Source of the DNA: Luteococcus japonicus
GTDB lineage: Bacteria; Actinomycetota; Actinomycetes; Propionibacteriales; Propionibacteriaceae
Assembly (NCBI RefSeq): GCF_003752415.1
Contig: NZ_RKHG01000001.1
Location: forward strand, 2,914,001 to 2,978,000
Direction of reading: 5' to 3'
DNA: 64,000 nt
Position numbers and translations under genes: made by a program. Every line of letters starts with the position of its first letter. The stretch's first letter is position 1. Shown in pieces: positions 18,851 to 29,614 of the stretch. The notes below the pieces were generated by a model, which did not search any database, was not told the origin of the DNA, and saw only the letters and a program-made list of their open reading frames with translations.

Positions 18851-19134
18851 TCGTCCGCATCCTGGGCGAAGGCCAGTGGCGCGTCGCGCCGGAGGCCATG
18901 CAATCCCTCAACGAGCTCGACGACCGCGTTGCCGATGCCCTGCGGAAGGACGACCAGGAGGCCCTGCAGTCCTCACTCGCCCTCCTGCTGGAGCAGGTCC
19001 GAGCCGGTGAGCCGCTGGCCGATGACGACCTGGTGGAGTCCGACCTGATCATTCCCGATTCCTCGGCCAGTCTCGACGAGGTGCGCGCCTTCCTGGAGGA
19101 ACAGGGCAATGGCGAGGGATTGATCCCGGGCTGA
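18847..19134 (+). CDS. PspA-associated protein PspAA
   Basis: A 95-aa protein with the PspAA pattern: MIVRILGEGQWRV at the start, then LNELDDRVADALRKDDQEAL and LVESDLIIPDSSASLDEVRA. This domain is found next to or fused with PspA in many actinobacteria and archaea and is thought to modulate PspA. It overlaps pspA by 4 nt upstream, and its stop shares one base with the next ATG (TGATG). Strict coupling of pspA, this gene and the glycerate-kinase-like gene suggests one transcript. Confidence 0.85.
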   Translation: MIVRILGEGQWRVAPEAMQSLNELDDRVADALRKDDQEALQSSLALLLEQVRAGEPLADDDLVESDLIIPDSSASLDEVRAFLEEQGNGEGLIPG

Positions 19135-20126
19135 TGCGAGTCCTGGTCGCCACGGGCGCCTTCCAAGACCTGACCTCCGCCCAGACCGGGGCCGCCATGG
19201 CCCGGGCCTGGGCGGAGCTCGGTGCGCAGTGCGCCGTCGTGCCCATCGCCGAGACGGGCCAGGGCTTCGGCCGCGCCTGGGCGGACTTGGTCCAGGCCGG
19301 ACCCACGGACTGGTCTGACGTGGAGGTCTTCGCCGCAGACGGCGGCATGGCGCTGCGCTTCGTCGACGAGAACCCCGCGGAAGCGGATGAGCCCAGCAGT
19401 TCGGAACGGCTGGGCGTGTCCGTGGCCGCCCTGCTGGCCTGGGCCGAGCACGACGGCCTGCCGCTGCCGGAGCTGTGGCTGGAGGTTCCCGCATGGACCT
19501 GGGGCGATGGGGGAGCGGGCTTCTGGCATGCCACCCGGCAGTGCCACGCCCGGCTGCGGGGGCTGCGCCTGCACCTGGTGACCACCTCGGCGCAGGCCGG
19601 ATTGCAGCTGACGGGACTGCGCGGCATCACGGCGGCCACCATGCACACCACCGGCGCCCACCCGGGAGAGCTGCTCGCGGCAGACCAACGGCTGGTGGAC
19701 TGGTGCACGTCCATGGGTGATCCCGCTCTCGGGACCACGCAGGGAGCCGGCGCGGTCGGCGGGCTTGGCGCCGCGGTCCTGGCGCTGGGTGGTGACATCG
19801 TCACCGGACCTCGTGAGGTCGCGCGCCACGCGCGGCTCGCCGACTCCGTGCAGCAGGCAGACCTCGTCGTGACCGGCTACGACGAGTTGGACTTCGGCAG
19901 CAAGGGCGGGGACCTGGTGCCCGTCGTGACCGAGCTCGCCGAGTCGGCCGGACGGCCCGTGGTGGCGCTGGCCCGGCACAACTGGATCTCGGCGCGGGAG
20001 CTGCGCACCATGGGCGTCGAGCAGGGCTATGCGCTGCAGTCCGAGGACCAGGGGGAAGCCGAGGTACTGACCGCGGACGGCATCACCGCCGCCTGCCGCA
20101 CCATTGCCGGTACGTGGCACTGGTGA
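19134..20126 (+). CDS. Glycerate kinase family protein (divergent)
   Basis: A 330-aa protein resembling type I glycerate kinases. GAGAVGGLGAAVLALGGDIV (about residues 200-219) corresponds to the family Gly-rich loop, and ADLVVTGYDELDFGSKGGDL to the usual DLVITGEGxxDxQS segment. The Glu/Gln residues of that second motif are altered, and no typical lysine-rich N-terminal substrate site is evident, so kinase activity is uncertain. The M. tuberculosis counterpart, Rv2205c, also lies next to the HesB gene. Start ATG 19134 overlaps the PspAA stop. Confidence 0.72.
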   Translation: MRVLVATGAFQDLTSAQTGAAMARAWAELGAQCAVVPIAETGQGFGRAWADLVQAGPTDWSDVEVFAADGGMALRFVDENPAEADEPSSSERLGVSVAALLAWAEHDGLPLPELWLEVPAWTWGDGGAGFWHATRQCHARLRGLRLHLVTTSAQAGLQLTGLRGITAATMHTTGAHPGELLAADQRLVDWCTSMGDPALGTTQGAGAVGGLGAAVLALGGDIVTGPREVARHARLADSVQQADLVVTGYDELDFGSKGGDLVPVVTELAESAGRPVVALARHNWISARELRTMGVEQGYALQSEDQGEAEVLTADGITAACRTIAGTWHW

Positions 20127-20214
20127 GCCCGGGTAGGGTGGGCCGCGTTCGTCGGGAATACGGCACGGCCGGCCGGCGTTGAGCATCGTTGACAAGGCTT
20201 CCAGGAGGAACACC

Positions 20215-20568
20215 ATGACCGACATCACCATCCAGACGAGCACCGACGGCATCGTCCTGACCGACGTGGCTGCCGCCAAGGTCAAGTCCCTGCTCGAGAC
20301 CGAGGGTCGAGACGACCTGGCCCTGCGTGTGGCGGTGCAGCCCGGCGGCTGCTCCGGCCTGCGCTACCAGCTCTTCTTCGACGAGCGCCAGCTCGACGGT
20401 GACGTCGTCAAGACCTATGGCGACGTGAATGTCGTCACGGACAAGATGAGCGCCCCCTACCTCGCGGGTGCCAAGATCGACTTCGTCGACACCATTGAGA
20501 AGCAGGGATTCACCATTGACAACCCCAATGCGCAGGGTTCCTGCGCCTGTGGGGACTCCTTCCACTGA
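20215..20568 (+). CDS. A-type iron-sulfur carrier (HesB/IscA/ErpA)
   Basis: A 117-aa HesB-fold protein with the three conserved cysteines: Cys46 in PGGCSGLRY, and Cys110 and Cys112 in GSCACGDSF. Such carriers pass Fe-S clusters to apo-proteins. ATG 20215 has GGAGGAA 5 nt upstream; an in-frame ATG-less extension upstream has no SD. It lies directly upstream of the cytochrome oxidase and Rieske genes and matches Rv2204c in position. A strong terminator follows at 20593. Confidence 0.93.
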   Translation: MTDITIQTSTDGIVLTDVAAAKVKSLLETEGRDDLALRVAVQPGGCSGLRYQLFFDERQLDGDVVKTYGDVNVVTDKMSAPYLAGAKIDFVDTIEKQGFTIDNPNAQGSCACGDSFH

Positions 20569-20592
20569 GTCCCTGTCACACGGCAAATCCCG

Positions 20593-20635
20593 TCGTCCCG
20601 TCGCACAGAACAGATGCGACGGGACGATTGTTTTT
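20593..20635 (+). terminator. Rho-independent terminator after the Fe-S carrier gene
   Basis: Perfect 13-bp arms TCGTCCCGTCGCA (20593-20605) and complement (20615-20627) enclose a 9-nt loop. A T-rich run TTGTTTTT follows at 20628-20635. This is the clearest intrinsic terminator in the window and separates the HesB gene from the ctaC operon. Confidence 0.9.
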
Positions 20636-20791
20636 GGGTTAGTCTTTGGGCGGAACCCGCCGTGGGGACCCGTCTGCGCCATCGTGCACCGAGTCCCGGC
20701 CGGCAAGGGTGCCAGGAATTCGGGGTCACGGACCCCACTCCTCCATTCTTCTGAGACGTGGGGGAGCACATCACGGTGGAAGGGCATTGAC

Positions 20792-21658
20792 GTGGGTCTT
20801 GAACTCAACGCATGGCGCCGCGGGTCCGGCAGGACCTTGGCGCTCGGTCTGGGCGGTGCACTGCTGCTCGGTCTGACCGGGTGCAGCACGGGCGAGGGTC
20901 GGGGTACCTGGTCCCGCATGGGCATGGTCGAGCCGGCTTCCGATCGCGCGCCCTTCATGTCTGACCTGTGGATCGGTGCCTGGATCGCCTGTGCGGTGAT
21001 CAGTGTCATGGTCTGGGGTCTGATCTTCTACGCGATGTACAAGTTCCGCCGTCGTGAGGGCAACCAGGTGCCGCGCCAGACGCGCTACCACGTGCCGCTC
21101 GAGGTGTTGTACACCGTGGTGCCCTTCCTGATCATCATCGTGCTGTTCTTCTACACCGTGCGCGCGGAGAACCGGGTGCTGGCCAAGACGGAGCCGGCGC
21201 ACACGGTCAATGTCGTGGGCCAGAAGTGGTCCTGGAGCTTCAACTACATGGAGCAGGACAACGCCAAGATCGGCGCGGTCGCCCATGAGGTCGGCACCAT
21301 CGAGAAGATCCCGGACCTGTACGTGCCGGTCAACAAGCCGATCCGTTTCAATCTCGAGTCCGCCGACGTCATCCACTCGTTCTGGGTCCCGGCCTGGTAC
21401 TTCAAGCTGGACGTCATCCCCGGCCACAAGAACAGCTTCGACGTGACCCCCACCAAGCTGGGCACGTTCGACGGCAAGTGCGCCGAACTCTGCGGCACCT
21501 ACCACGCCGCCATGCTCTTCACCGTCCACGTCGTGACGGAAGAGGAGTACAACGCCTACGTGAAGGGGCTGGTTGCCAAGGGCCAGACCGGTGAGCGCAA
21601 GCCGCCGTCGGCCGCCTCCGCCCTGCCGTCCGCCCCCGCCAAGGAGGAGAAGAAGTGA
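20792..21658 (+). CDS. ctaC: Cytochrome c oxidase subunit II
   Basis: The 288-aa precursor begins with a lipoprotein-type signal ([11 protein letters not shown], Cys near residue 30). Two transmembrane helices follow ([20 protein letters not shown] and [19 protein letters not shown]), then the periplasm-side cupredoxin domain. The CuA site is complete: His in SADVIHSFW and the [12 protein letters not shown] motif. CtaC accepts electrons from cytochrome c, here the QcrC heme domain, and hands them to CtaD. GTG 20792 is chosen because GGAAGGG lies 7 nt upstream and the lipobox fits; the longer open frame is not used. It overlaps ctaD by 4 nt. Confidence 0.96.
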   Translation: MGLELNAWRRGSGRTLALGLGGALLLGLTGCSTGEGRGTWSRMGMVEPASDRAPFMSDLWIGAWIACAVISVMVWGLIFYAMYKFRRREGNQVPRQTRYHVPLEVLYTVVPFLIIIVLFFYTVRAENRVLAKTEPAHTVNVVGQKWSWSFNYMEQDNAKIGAVAHEVGTIEKIPDLYVPVNKPIRFNLESADVIHSFWVPAWYFKLDVIPGHKNSFDVTPTKLGTFDGKCAELCGTYHAAMLFTVHVVTEEEYNAYVKGLVAKGQTGERKPPSAASALPSAPAKEEKK

Positions 21659-23379
21659 CCACCCTGACCCGCACGACGGGCGCCCCCGCCACGACGGTTC
21701 GTCGTCGTGAGCATTCCATGGGCGCCCTGTTCATGGACTACTTCACGACCACCGACCACAAGAAGATCGGCCGTCTGTACTTCATCACCAGCTTCATCTT
21801 CTTCGGCATCGGTGGCCTGATGGCCCTCGCCATTCGCGCCGAGCTGGCCAGCCCGGGCATGCAGTACATGACCCATGAGACCTTCAACCAGATGTTCACG
21901 ATGCACGGCACGATCATGTTGCTGATGTTCGCGACGCCCCTGTTCGCTGGTTTCGCCAACTACCTGGTCCCGTTGCAGATCGGCGCCCCGGACGTGGCCT
22001 TCCCGCGTCTGAACATGTTCGCCTACTGGCTCTACCTGTTCGGCTCGCTGATGGCGTGCTCCGGCTTCCTCACGCCGGACGGCGCCGCCTCCTTCGGCTG
22101 GTTCGCCTACGCGCCGCTGTCGAATGCGCTGAACTCGCCCGGCGTCGGTGGTGACCTGTGGATCATGGGTCTTTACCTGCTGGGCCTGAGCTCGATCCTC
22201 GGTTCGGTGAACTTCATCACCACCATCATCAGCATGCGCGTCCCCGGTATGACCATGTTCCGGATGCCCATCTTCACCTGGAACATCCTGGTCACCTCGA
22301 TCATGGTCATCATGGTCTTCCCGGTGCTGGCCGCCGGTCTGTTGGTCCTCGAGAGCGACCGTGTCCTGGGCTCCCACATCCTCGACGCCTCCAGCGGTGG
22401 CCCGATCCTGTGGCAGCACCTGTTCTGGTTCTTCGGCCACCCCGAGGTGTACGTCATCGCCCTGCCCTTCTTCGGCATCATCACCGAGGTCCTGCCGGTC
22501 TTCAGCCGCAAGCCCGTCTTCGGCTACGTGGGCCTGGTCTTCGCGACCATCTCCATCGGTGCCCTGTCGGTCTCCGTCTGGGCCCACCACATGTTCGTGA
22601 CCGGTGCGGTCTCGCTGCCCTTCTTCAGTTTCATGACCTTCACCATCGCCGTCCCGACGGGCGTGAAGTTCTTCAACTGGATCGGCACCATGTGGGGCGG
22701 CTCGCTGAGCTTCGACATGCCCATGACCTGGGCCATTGGCTTCCTTACCACCTTCCTGTTCGGCGGCCTGACCGGCGTCATCCTGGCCAGCCCGCCGATG
22801 GACTTCAACGTCTCCGACACCTACTTCGTCGTTGCCCACTTCCACTACGTGCTCTTCGGTACCGTCGTCTTCGCGATGTTCGCCGGCTACTACTTCTGGT
22901 GGCCGAAGATCACCGGCCACATGCTGGGCGAAACCCTGGGCAAGGCGCACTTCTGGCTGCTGTTCATCGGCTTCCACCTGACCTTCCTGGTCCAGCACTG
23001 GCTGGGCGTCGAGGGCATGCAGCGTCGCATCGCCGACTACCTGCCGGGCACCGGGTTCACCTTCCTGAACCAGGTCTCGACCTTCGGGTCCTTCTTGCTG
23101 GGCGTGTCCTTCATCCCCTTCCTGATCAACGTCTACCAGTCCTTCAAGACCCCGAAGGTGACCGTCGACGATCCGTGGGGATGGGGCCGCTCCATGGAGT
23201 GGGCCACCAGTTGCCCGCCGCCGCGGCACAACTTCAGCTCGCTGCCCCGCGTCCGTTCGCCGTACCCGGCTTTCGACGCCAACCACCCCGAGCTGGCCGA
23301 TCACCACGACACCGGACTGCAGGCCGCCATGGTGGCCGCCGAGTCCTCCGCCAACAAGAATGCAGGTGAGATCCGATGA
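21655..23379 (+). CDS. ctaD: Cytochrome c oxidase subunit I (aa3)
   Basis: The 574-aa, 12-helix catalytic subunit reduces O2 to water and pumps protons. Heme and copper ligands are visible: the N-terminal heme a His in [18 protein letters not shown] with the cross-linked His-Tyr pair, VWAHHM for CuB, and [11 protein letters not shown] near the second heme. The K-channel Lys lies in TGVKFFNW. It overlaps both ctaC (GTGA) and ctaF (ATGA), a tight three-gene unit. In M. tuberculosis ctaD is elsewhere in the genome, so this operon layout differs. Confidence 0.98.
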   Translation: MTTLTRTTGAPATTVRRREHSMGALFMDYFTTTDHKKIGRLYFITSFIFFGIGGLMALAIRAELASPGMQYMTHETFNQMFTMHGTIMLLMFATPLFAGFANYLVPLQIGAPDVAFPRLNMFAYWLYLFGSLMACSGFLTPDGAASFGWFAYAPLSNALNSPGVGGDLWIMGLYLLGLSSILGSVNFITTIISMRVPGMTMFRMPIFTWNILVTSIMVIMVFPVLAAGLLVLESDRVLGSHILDASSGGPILWQHLFWFFGHPEVYVIALPFFGIITEVLPVFSRKPVFGYVGLVFATISIGALSVSVWAHHMFVTGAVSLPFFSFMTFTIAVPTGVKFFNWIGTMWGGSLSFDMPMTWAIGFLTTFLFGGLTGVILASPPMDFNVSDTYFVVAHFHYVLFGTVVFAMFAGYYFWWPKITGHMLGETLGKAHFWLLFIGFHLTFLVQHWLGVEGMQRRIADYLPGTGFTFLNQVSTFGSFLLGVSFIPFLINVYQSFKTPKVTVDDPWGWGRSMEWATSCPPPRHNFSSLPRVRSPYPAFDANHPELADHHDTGLQAAMVAAESSANKNAGEIR

Positions 23380-23777
23380 AGGTCGAGCGCAACATCTTCG
23401 GCTTCCTGGGCCTGTTCTACCTGACCTGCGCCCTGGTCTACTTCTTCATCTTCGCGAAGAAGGAGTGGGTGGGCTTCTTCGTGCTGGCCCTGGCTGCCGC
23501 CATGTCGCTGATGATCACCGGCTACCTCGCCGTCGTCGGCGCCAAGAACGACAACCCGCTGTCTGACTCCGAGGATGCCAACATCGCGGATGGTGCCGGT
23601 GCGCTGGGATTCTTCCCCCCGCACAGCATCTGGCCCTTCTGGGTGGCCCTGGTGGCCTCGATGATGCTCCTCGGGCCGGTCTTCGGCTGGTGGATCTCCA
23701 TCCTGGCCTTCGGCGCCGGCATCTGGGCCGTCTCCGGCTGGGTCTTCGAGTTCTACCGCGGCGACTACGCCCACTGA
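23376..23777 (+). CDS. ctaF: Cytochrome c oxidase subunit IV (actinobacterial)
   Basis: A 133-aa protein with four hydrophobic helices, starting [20 protein letters not shown], then [20 protein letters not shown] and a conserved loop [20 protein letters not shown]. CtaF is the small fourth subunit of the aa3 oxidase within the bcc-aa3 supercomplex of actinobacteria. It overlaps ctaD by 4 nt and ends the operon; a 14-bp hairpin follows. Confidence 0.94.
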   Translation: MKVERNIFGFLGLFYLTCALVYFFIFAKKEWVGFFVLALAAAMSLMITGYLAVVGAKNDNPLSDSEDANIADGAGALGFFPPHSIWPFWVALVASMMLLGPVFGWWISILAFGAGIWAVSGWVFEFYRGDYAH

Positions 23778-23797
23778 GCCCGCTGCACTGCACGCGC

Positions 23798-23831
23798 AAG
23801 CGCCCCACACCTGATGGTGTGGGGCGCTTTT
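23798..23831. terminator. Bidirectional terminator between ctaF and guaB1
   Basis: Perfect 14-bp arms 23798-23811 and 23816-23829 flank loop TGAT. TTTT follows on the + strand and, because the arm begins AA, a shorter T-run occurs on the - strand. It lies midway between the convergent stops. Confidence 0.85.
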
Positions 23832-23847
23832 CCGTCCTGGCTCGGGG

Positions 23848-25317
<1,470 letters not shown>

Positions 25318-26358
25318 CTAGGCCCGGTTCGTCGCGTCCACCAGCCGGGCGAGCGTCTCACTGGCCCGGCCATCGTCCAGCACGGCCCCGGCATCGGCGA
25401 GGCACTCGTTCATCTGCTCGGCCAGGTCACGGTCCAGGTCGAGCCCGCGGAAGGCCAGCAGGGCGGCGGAGGCATTGGCCAGCACGATGTCACGCACGGG
25501 GCCGGTCTGTCCCGCAAAGACGTCCCGGGCCACCTGGGCATTGTGCGCCGGGGGCCCCCCGACGAGGTCCTGGGGGCTGGCGGGCTGCAGCCCGAGGTCC
25601 GCGGGGTCCAGTTCCGTCCGACGAACCCTTCCGTCACCAATCATCCAGACCTGGCTCCGGGTGGTCGTGGTCAGCTCGTCGAGGCCGTCCTCACCATGGA
25701 AGACCAGCCCTCGGGAACCGCGGGCCGCCAGGACACCGGCCATCAGTTCCGCCATTCGCGGGTCGGCGACGCCGATCGCCTGCGCGACGGGCCGGGCGGG
25801 GTTGGTGAGGGGGCCGAGCAGGTTGAAGGGCGTGCGGATCCCGAGCTCCTTGCGGGGCGCGGCCGCGTGCCTCAGCGACGGGTGGTACAGCGGTGCGAAC
25901 AGGAAGACCATGCCGGCCTGCTCCAGGACTGATGCCTGACGCGCCGGGTCCACCTCAAGGCGCACCCCGAGGGCCTCCAGGCAGTCCGCGGTGCCACACA
26001 TGGAGGAGGCGGCGCGGTTGCCGTGCTTGACCACGCGCGCGCCGGCGGCCGCAGCCGTCACGGCCGCCATGGTGGAGACATTGACGGTGTTCGCGCGGTC
26101 TCCGCCAGAGCCGACGATGTCGACGGCGTCCGTGCCGAGCTCTACGGGTGTGGCGTGCGAGGTCATCGCGTCGGCCATCCCGCGCAGCTCCTCCACGGTC
26201 TCACCCTTCGCGCGCAGGGCGACGGCGAATCCGGCGATCTGGACGGGCGTGGCATTGCCGGACAGGACCTCGTCCATCGCCCAGGCAGTCTCGATGGCGC
26301 CCAGGTCTCGTCCCTCGACGAGACCGGTCAGCAGGTCGGGCCAGGTGGGGGAGACCAT
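25318..26358 (-). CDS. trpD: Anthranilate phosphoribosyltransferase
   Basis: The 346-aa enzyme joins anthranilate to PRPP in tryptophan synthesis. Family motifs are DIVGSGGDRANTVNVST (PRPP loop), VVKHGNRAASSMCG and the C-terminal region VLANASAALLAFRGL. ATG 26358 overlaps the upstream receiver-like gene's stop (ATGA), fixing the start; the longer open frame upstream is a shadow. No other trp genes are here, a separation also seen in M. tuberculosis (Rv2192c beside ctaE). Confidence 0.95.
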   Translation of the reverse strand: MVSPTWPDLLTGLVEGRDLGAIETAWAMDEVLSGNATPVQIAGFAVALRAKGETVEELRGMADAMTSHATPVELGTDAVDIVGSGGDRANTVNVSTMAAVTAAAAGARVVKHGNRAASSMCGTADCLEALGVRLEVDPARQASVLEQAGMVFLFAPLYHPSLRHAAAPRKELGIRTPFNLLGPLTNPARPVAQAIGVADPRMAELMAGVLAARGSRGLVFHGEDGLDELTTTTRSQVWMIGDGRVRRTELDPADLGLQPASPQDLVGGPPAHNAQVARDVFAGQTGPVRDIVLANASAALLAFRGLDLDRDLAEQMNECLADAGAVLDDGRASETLARLVDATNRA

Positions 26359-26780
26359 CAGGCGCGGGCACCGGCCAGGTGCTTGCGGGCGACCTCGGCC
26401 ACGGTGCGCGGCAGACGGATCGGGTCCACCGGCAGCGGCTCGACGACATCGGCATTGGACCAGGTGGCGAGCCACGCATCGGCGGCGCGCGCCACCAGCA
26501 GCACGATCGGCGGGCAGTCGGTCATCTCGTCCTTGAGCTGACGGCTGATGCCCATGCCGCCCAGCGGAACGGCTTCGCCGTCGAGAATGAGCAGGTCGTA
26601 GCCGCCCGAGGTGGCCGCCTTGACGACCGCCGGAGCGGTCGCCGTGTCGAAGATCTCGATCTCCGGCAGGTCGCTGGCAATGCGTCGTCCCAGCGCCAGG
26701 CGGACATTGTCGCGCGTGCTGCGATCGTCGGAGTAGAGGAGCACCTTCAGCGTGCGCCCGCTGGTGTTCTCGTCGCTCAT
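26358..26780 (-). CDS. Degenerate response-regulator receiver protein
   Basis: A 140-aa stand-alone receiver-like domain with no output domain. The acidic pair (LLYSDDR, Asp18-Asp19) and the phospho-acceptor strand (DLLILDGEAVP, Asp67) are retained. The conserved Lys near the end is missing: the usual K-P-x-D-P region reads EPLPVDP. The beta-4 Ser/Thr is also not evident. Canonical phosphotransfer is therefore doubtful. ATG 26780 has AGGAAGA 6 nt upstream. It is coupled to trpD by ATGA and divergent from ctaE across 206 bp, so it could influence either unit. Confidence 0.7.
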   Translation of the reverse strand: MSDENTSGRTLKVLLYSDDRSTRDNVRLALGRRIASDLPEIEIFDTATAPAVVKAATSGGYDLLILDGEAVPLGGMGISRQLKDEMTDCPPIVLLVARAADAWLATWSNADVVEPLPVDPIRLPRTVAEVARKHLAGARA

Positions 26781-26986
26781 CAGGTCTTCCTGTTCCTCGG
26801 TGGTGCGCGTGATACGGCAGATTGCCTTGGCCTGCATGCTACCGCCCCGCATCGGGGCGATGGGAACCCGCCCGTCGGCGCCCCCTCCGGCACCCGCGCC
26901 CGCCTTGCGTGCCACGCATCGGGACCAATTTGTCCGTGCCTCGCCCCAGACGTGCCAAATGGTTGATTTGAGGCAATAATGCTCCC

Positions 26987-27697
26987 GTGGCTACTTCACC
27001 GCATGCGACCAGCGCCGTTTCCGGCAAGCCCGTGGGGGCAGTTCACCCCATCGCTCCTTCGCGCCTGCACGCGCCGAAGGGGAGGCCAGACATGGTTCCC
27101 CTGGGGACCTGGATCTGGCTCGCGAGCGAGCTGATGTTCTTCGCGGCCCTCTTCGCCGCGTACTTCATGATTCGTGAGTTCACCACCGGTCAGGCGCTGC
27201 CCGGCCAGGAGAACCTCTTCGCGGCCAACTCCGAGCACCTCGGCAAGACCTTCGCGTGGATCAACACCTCGATCCTGGTGCTGTCCTCCTTTGCCTGCCA
27301 GCTGGGCGTCCTGAAGGCCGAGCACGGTCAGGTGAAGCGCTCGAGCGGGCTGCTGAACATCGCCAAGTGGGGCATGCGTGAGTGGTACATCCTGACCTTC
27401 ATCATGGGCTCGGTCTTCGTCGCCGGCCAGATCTGGGAGTACGCGACGCTGTTCAGTGAGGGCTTCTTCATCAGCACCAATGCGTACTGGTCCGCCTTCT
27501 TCCTGGCCACCGGCTTCCACGGCCTGCACGTCTTCGGAGGCCTCCTCGCCTTCCTCTTCGTCCTGGGCCGCACCTACATGGCGCGCACCTTCACGCATGA
27601 GCAGGCCGTCAGCGCGATGGTCATCTCCTACTACTGGCACTTCGTCGACGTGATCTGGATCATCCTGTTCGCCGTCATCTACGTGCTTCCCAACTGA
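26987..27697 (+). CDS. ctaE: Cytochrome c oxidase subunit III
   Basis: A 236-aa protein with five to six transmembrane helices; conserved parts are MVPLGTWIWLASELMFFAAL, FFLATGFHGLHVFGG and SYYWHFVDVIWIILF. Subunit III stabilises the oxidase core. A His/Pro-rich N-terminus precedes the first helix. Start is GTG at 26987. It opens the ctaE-qcrCAB operon, 31 bp before qcrC, as in other actinobacteria. Confidence 0.96.
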   Translation: MATSPHATSAVSGKPVGAVHPIAPSRLHAPKGRPDMVPLGTWIWLASELMFFAALFAAYFMIREFTTGQALPGQENLFAANSEHLGKTFAWINTSILVLSSFACQLGVLKAEHGQVKRSSGLLNIAKWGMREWYILTFIMGSVFVAGQIWEYATLFSEGFFISTNAYWSAFFLATGFHGLHVFGGLLAFLFVLGRTYMARTFTHEQAVSAMVISYYWHFVDVIWIILFAVIYVLPN

Positions 27698-27728
27698 ACC
27701 CCACCCAGTCCATAGAGAGGCGATCGAA

Positions 27729-28535
27729 GTGCGATTCCTGTCCTCGCGACGCAGGCACCCGGCGGCCAAGCCACTGACCCTGCTGCTCGCCCTGTTCCTG
27801 ATGGGCGCCGTGTACTCGGTGGTCACCCCGGCCCAGCAGTCCGTGGCCGACAGCAACACCAATCCGCAGGTCGTGCAGGGCAAGGGCCTCTACGACGTCA
27901 CCTGTTCCTCCTGCCACGGTCTCAATGGTGAGGGCACCAGCCAGGCCCCGTCGCTGATCGGCGTCGGCGCCGCCGCTGTGGACTTCCAGATGGGCACCCG
28001 TCGCATGCCGATGGCCAAGCCCGCTGCCCAGGCCCCGCGCAACAGCGCACCGGAGTACTCCGAGTCCGAGATCGCCGCGATCGGTGCCTACGTCGCCTCG
28101 CTGGGCGCCGGCCCCGCCGTCCCGGACCAGAGCAAGTACTCCACCGCCGGCCTGACGGATGAGGAGATCGCTCGCGGTGGGGAGCTCTTCCGCACCAACT
28201 GTTCCGCCTGCCACGCCATTGAGGCCCGTGGTGGCGCCCTCTCCAACGGCGCCTATGCGCCGTCGCTGCAGGGCGTCAGCTCCAAGCACATCTACGAGGC
28301 CCTGCGCACCGGCCCGCAGCAGATGCCGCTGTTCAGCGAGGGCGCTTTTCCTGACAAGGACGTCCAGCAGGTCATCGGCTACCTGACGGCGCTCGAGGAG
28401 CAGCCGCAGCACGGCGGTCTGGACCTCGGCGGTCTCGGGCCGGTGGCCGAGGGCCTGTTCGGTTGGATCATCGGCATCGGCGGTCTCGTCCTGGTTGCCA
28501 TGTGGCTCGCAAAGAAGGGGGCTCGCGCCCGATGA
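27729..28535 (+). CDS. qcrC: Cytochrome bc1 complex diheme cytochrome c subunit
   Basis: A 268-aa membrane-anchored cytochrome with an N-terminal helix (TLLLALFLMGAVYSVV), two heme c domains (CSSCHGLNGEG and CSACHAIEARG) and a C-terminal anchor (GWIIGIGGLVLVAMWLA). Two CXXCH sites in one chain replace the soluble cytochrome c. Electrons pass straight from complex III to CtaC in a bcc-aa3 supercomplex. Start is GTG at 27729. The stop overlaps the qcrA ATG. Confidence 0.96.
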   Translation: MRFLSSRRRHPAAKPLTLLLALFLMGAVYSVVTPAQQSVADSNTNPQVVQGKGLYDVTCSSCHGLNGEGTSQAPSLIGVGAAAVDFQMGTRRMPMAKPAAQAPRNSAPEYSESEIAAIGAYVASLGAGPAVPDQSKYSTAGLTDEEIARGGELFRTNCSACHAIEARGGALSNGAYAPSLQGVSSKHIYEALRTGPQQMPLFSEGAFPDKDVQQVIGYLTALEEQPQHGGLDLGGLGPVAEGLFGWIIGIGGLVLVAMWLAKKGARAR

Positions 28536-29614
28536 AGTCGACAGATCTCGAGACCACGGACCAGATGGACCAGGTCGAATACCACCCCATCCCAGACCCG
28601 GGGGTCGAGGAGCACGTGGAGCGGTGGACCGACGTCAACCAGCACGCCGCCAACCGCGCCGCACGCCAGGTCATCATGATGCTCGGCCTGTCGATGCTGT
28701 GCTCGCTCGCCTTCGTCGTCATCTACTTCGCGGTGGACAAGCGTGAGGTGCTGAACTTTGGCCCCTTGCACTCCAATGCGCAGACCACGCTGCTCGGCCT
28801 GACCGGCGGTCTCGCCGTGCTGCTGATCGGCTTCTCCTGCATCCACTGGGCCAAGCAGCTGATGAACGACGAAGAGGTCGTCGACGTCCGTCACCCGATC
28901 GCCTCCACTCCCGAGGACCAGGCCGAAATGGCCGAGTCCTGGCAGGCGGGTGTCAGTGACTCCGGCATCGGCCGCCGCAAGGTGATCGGTGGCATGCTCG
29001 CCGGTGCCGCCGGCCTGGTGGCCATCCCCGCCGTCGTGACGCTGGCCGACATGGGCCCGCACCCGGGCAAGGGCACCCGCGCCGCCACCATCGAGAAGAC
29101 GGTGTGGGCCGAGGGCGTCAAGCTGGTCAACGACATCACCTACAAGCCGATCAAGGCCTCCGACATGGAGACCGGTCAGCTGGTCAACGCTGAGCCCGAG
29201 GTGCTGGAGCACCTGATGCACGAGGACCCGGTGGCCTACCAGCGCGCCAAGGCCAAGGCGGCCCTGATCATCGTCCGGATGGACCCCAGCTCCATCAAGG
29301 TTCCCGAGAGCCGCAAGGACTGGCAGGTCAACGGAATCCTGGCCTACTCGAAGATCTGCACCCACGTCGGTTGCCCGATCTCCCTGTGGGAGCAGAAGTC
29401 GCACCACCTGCTGTGCCCCTGCCACCAGTCGACCTTTGACCTCGGCGACTCCGGTCTGGTCGTCTTCGGTCCGGCCGCCCGCGCCCTGCCGCAGCTGCCC
29501 ATCACGACCGACGCCGAGGGCTACCTCATCGCGAAGAGTGACTTCACGGTGCCGGTCGGTCCCAGCTACTTCGAGCGGGATTCCCGCAATGACTTCAAGA
29601 AGGGTGACAACTGA
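28532..29614 (+). CDS. qcrA: Cytochrome bc1 complex Rieske iron-sulfur subunit
   Basis: A 360-aa protein with three N-terminal membrane helices (about residues 47-66, 85-105 and 155-175) and a C-terminal Rieske domain binding a 2Fe-2S cluster through CTHVGC and CPCHQSTFDL. A twin-arginine-like motif GRRKVIGGMLAGAAG sits at the third helix. This is the known mixed Sec/Tat insertion mode of actinobacterial Rieske proteins. ATG 28532 overlaps the qcrC stop, and the qcrB ATG overlaps its own stop. Confidence 0.96.
   Translation: MKSTDLETTDQMDQVEYHPIPDPGVEEHVERWTDVNQHAANRAARQVIMMLGLSMLCSLAFVVIYFAVDKREVLNFGPLHSNAQTTLLGLTGGLAVLLIGFSCIHWAKQLMNDEEVVDVRHPIASTPEDQAEMAESWQAGVSDSGIGRRKVIGGMLAGAAGLVAIPAVVTLADMGPHPGKGTRAATIEKTVWAEGVKLVNDITYKPIKASDMETGQLVNAEPEVLEHLMHEDPVAYQRAKAKAALIIVRMDPSSIKVPESRKDWQVNGILAYSKICTHVGCPISLWEQKSHHLLCPCHQSTFDLGDSGLVVFGPAARALPQLPITTDAEGYLIAKSDFTVPVGPSYFERDSRNDFKKGDN

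Noticed and set aside
20468-20791. Longer ctaC start covering the terminator region
   Set aside because: It would run through the strong terminator at 20593 and bury the lipoprotein signal; GTG 20792 has a good SD.
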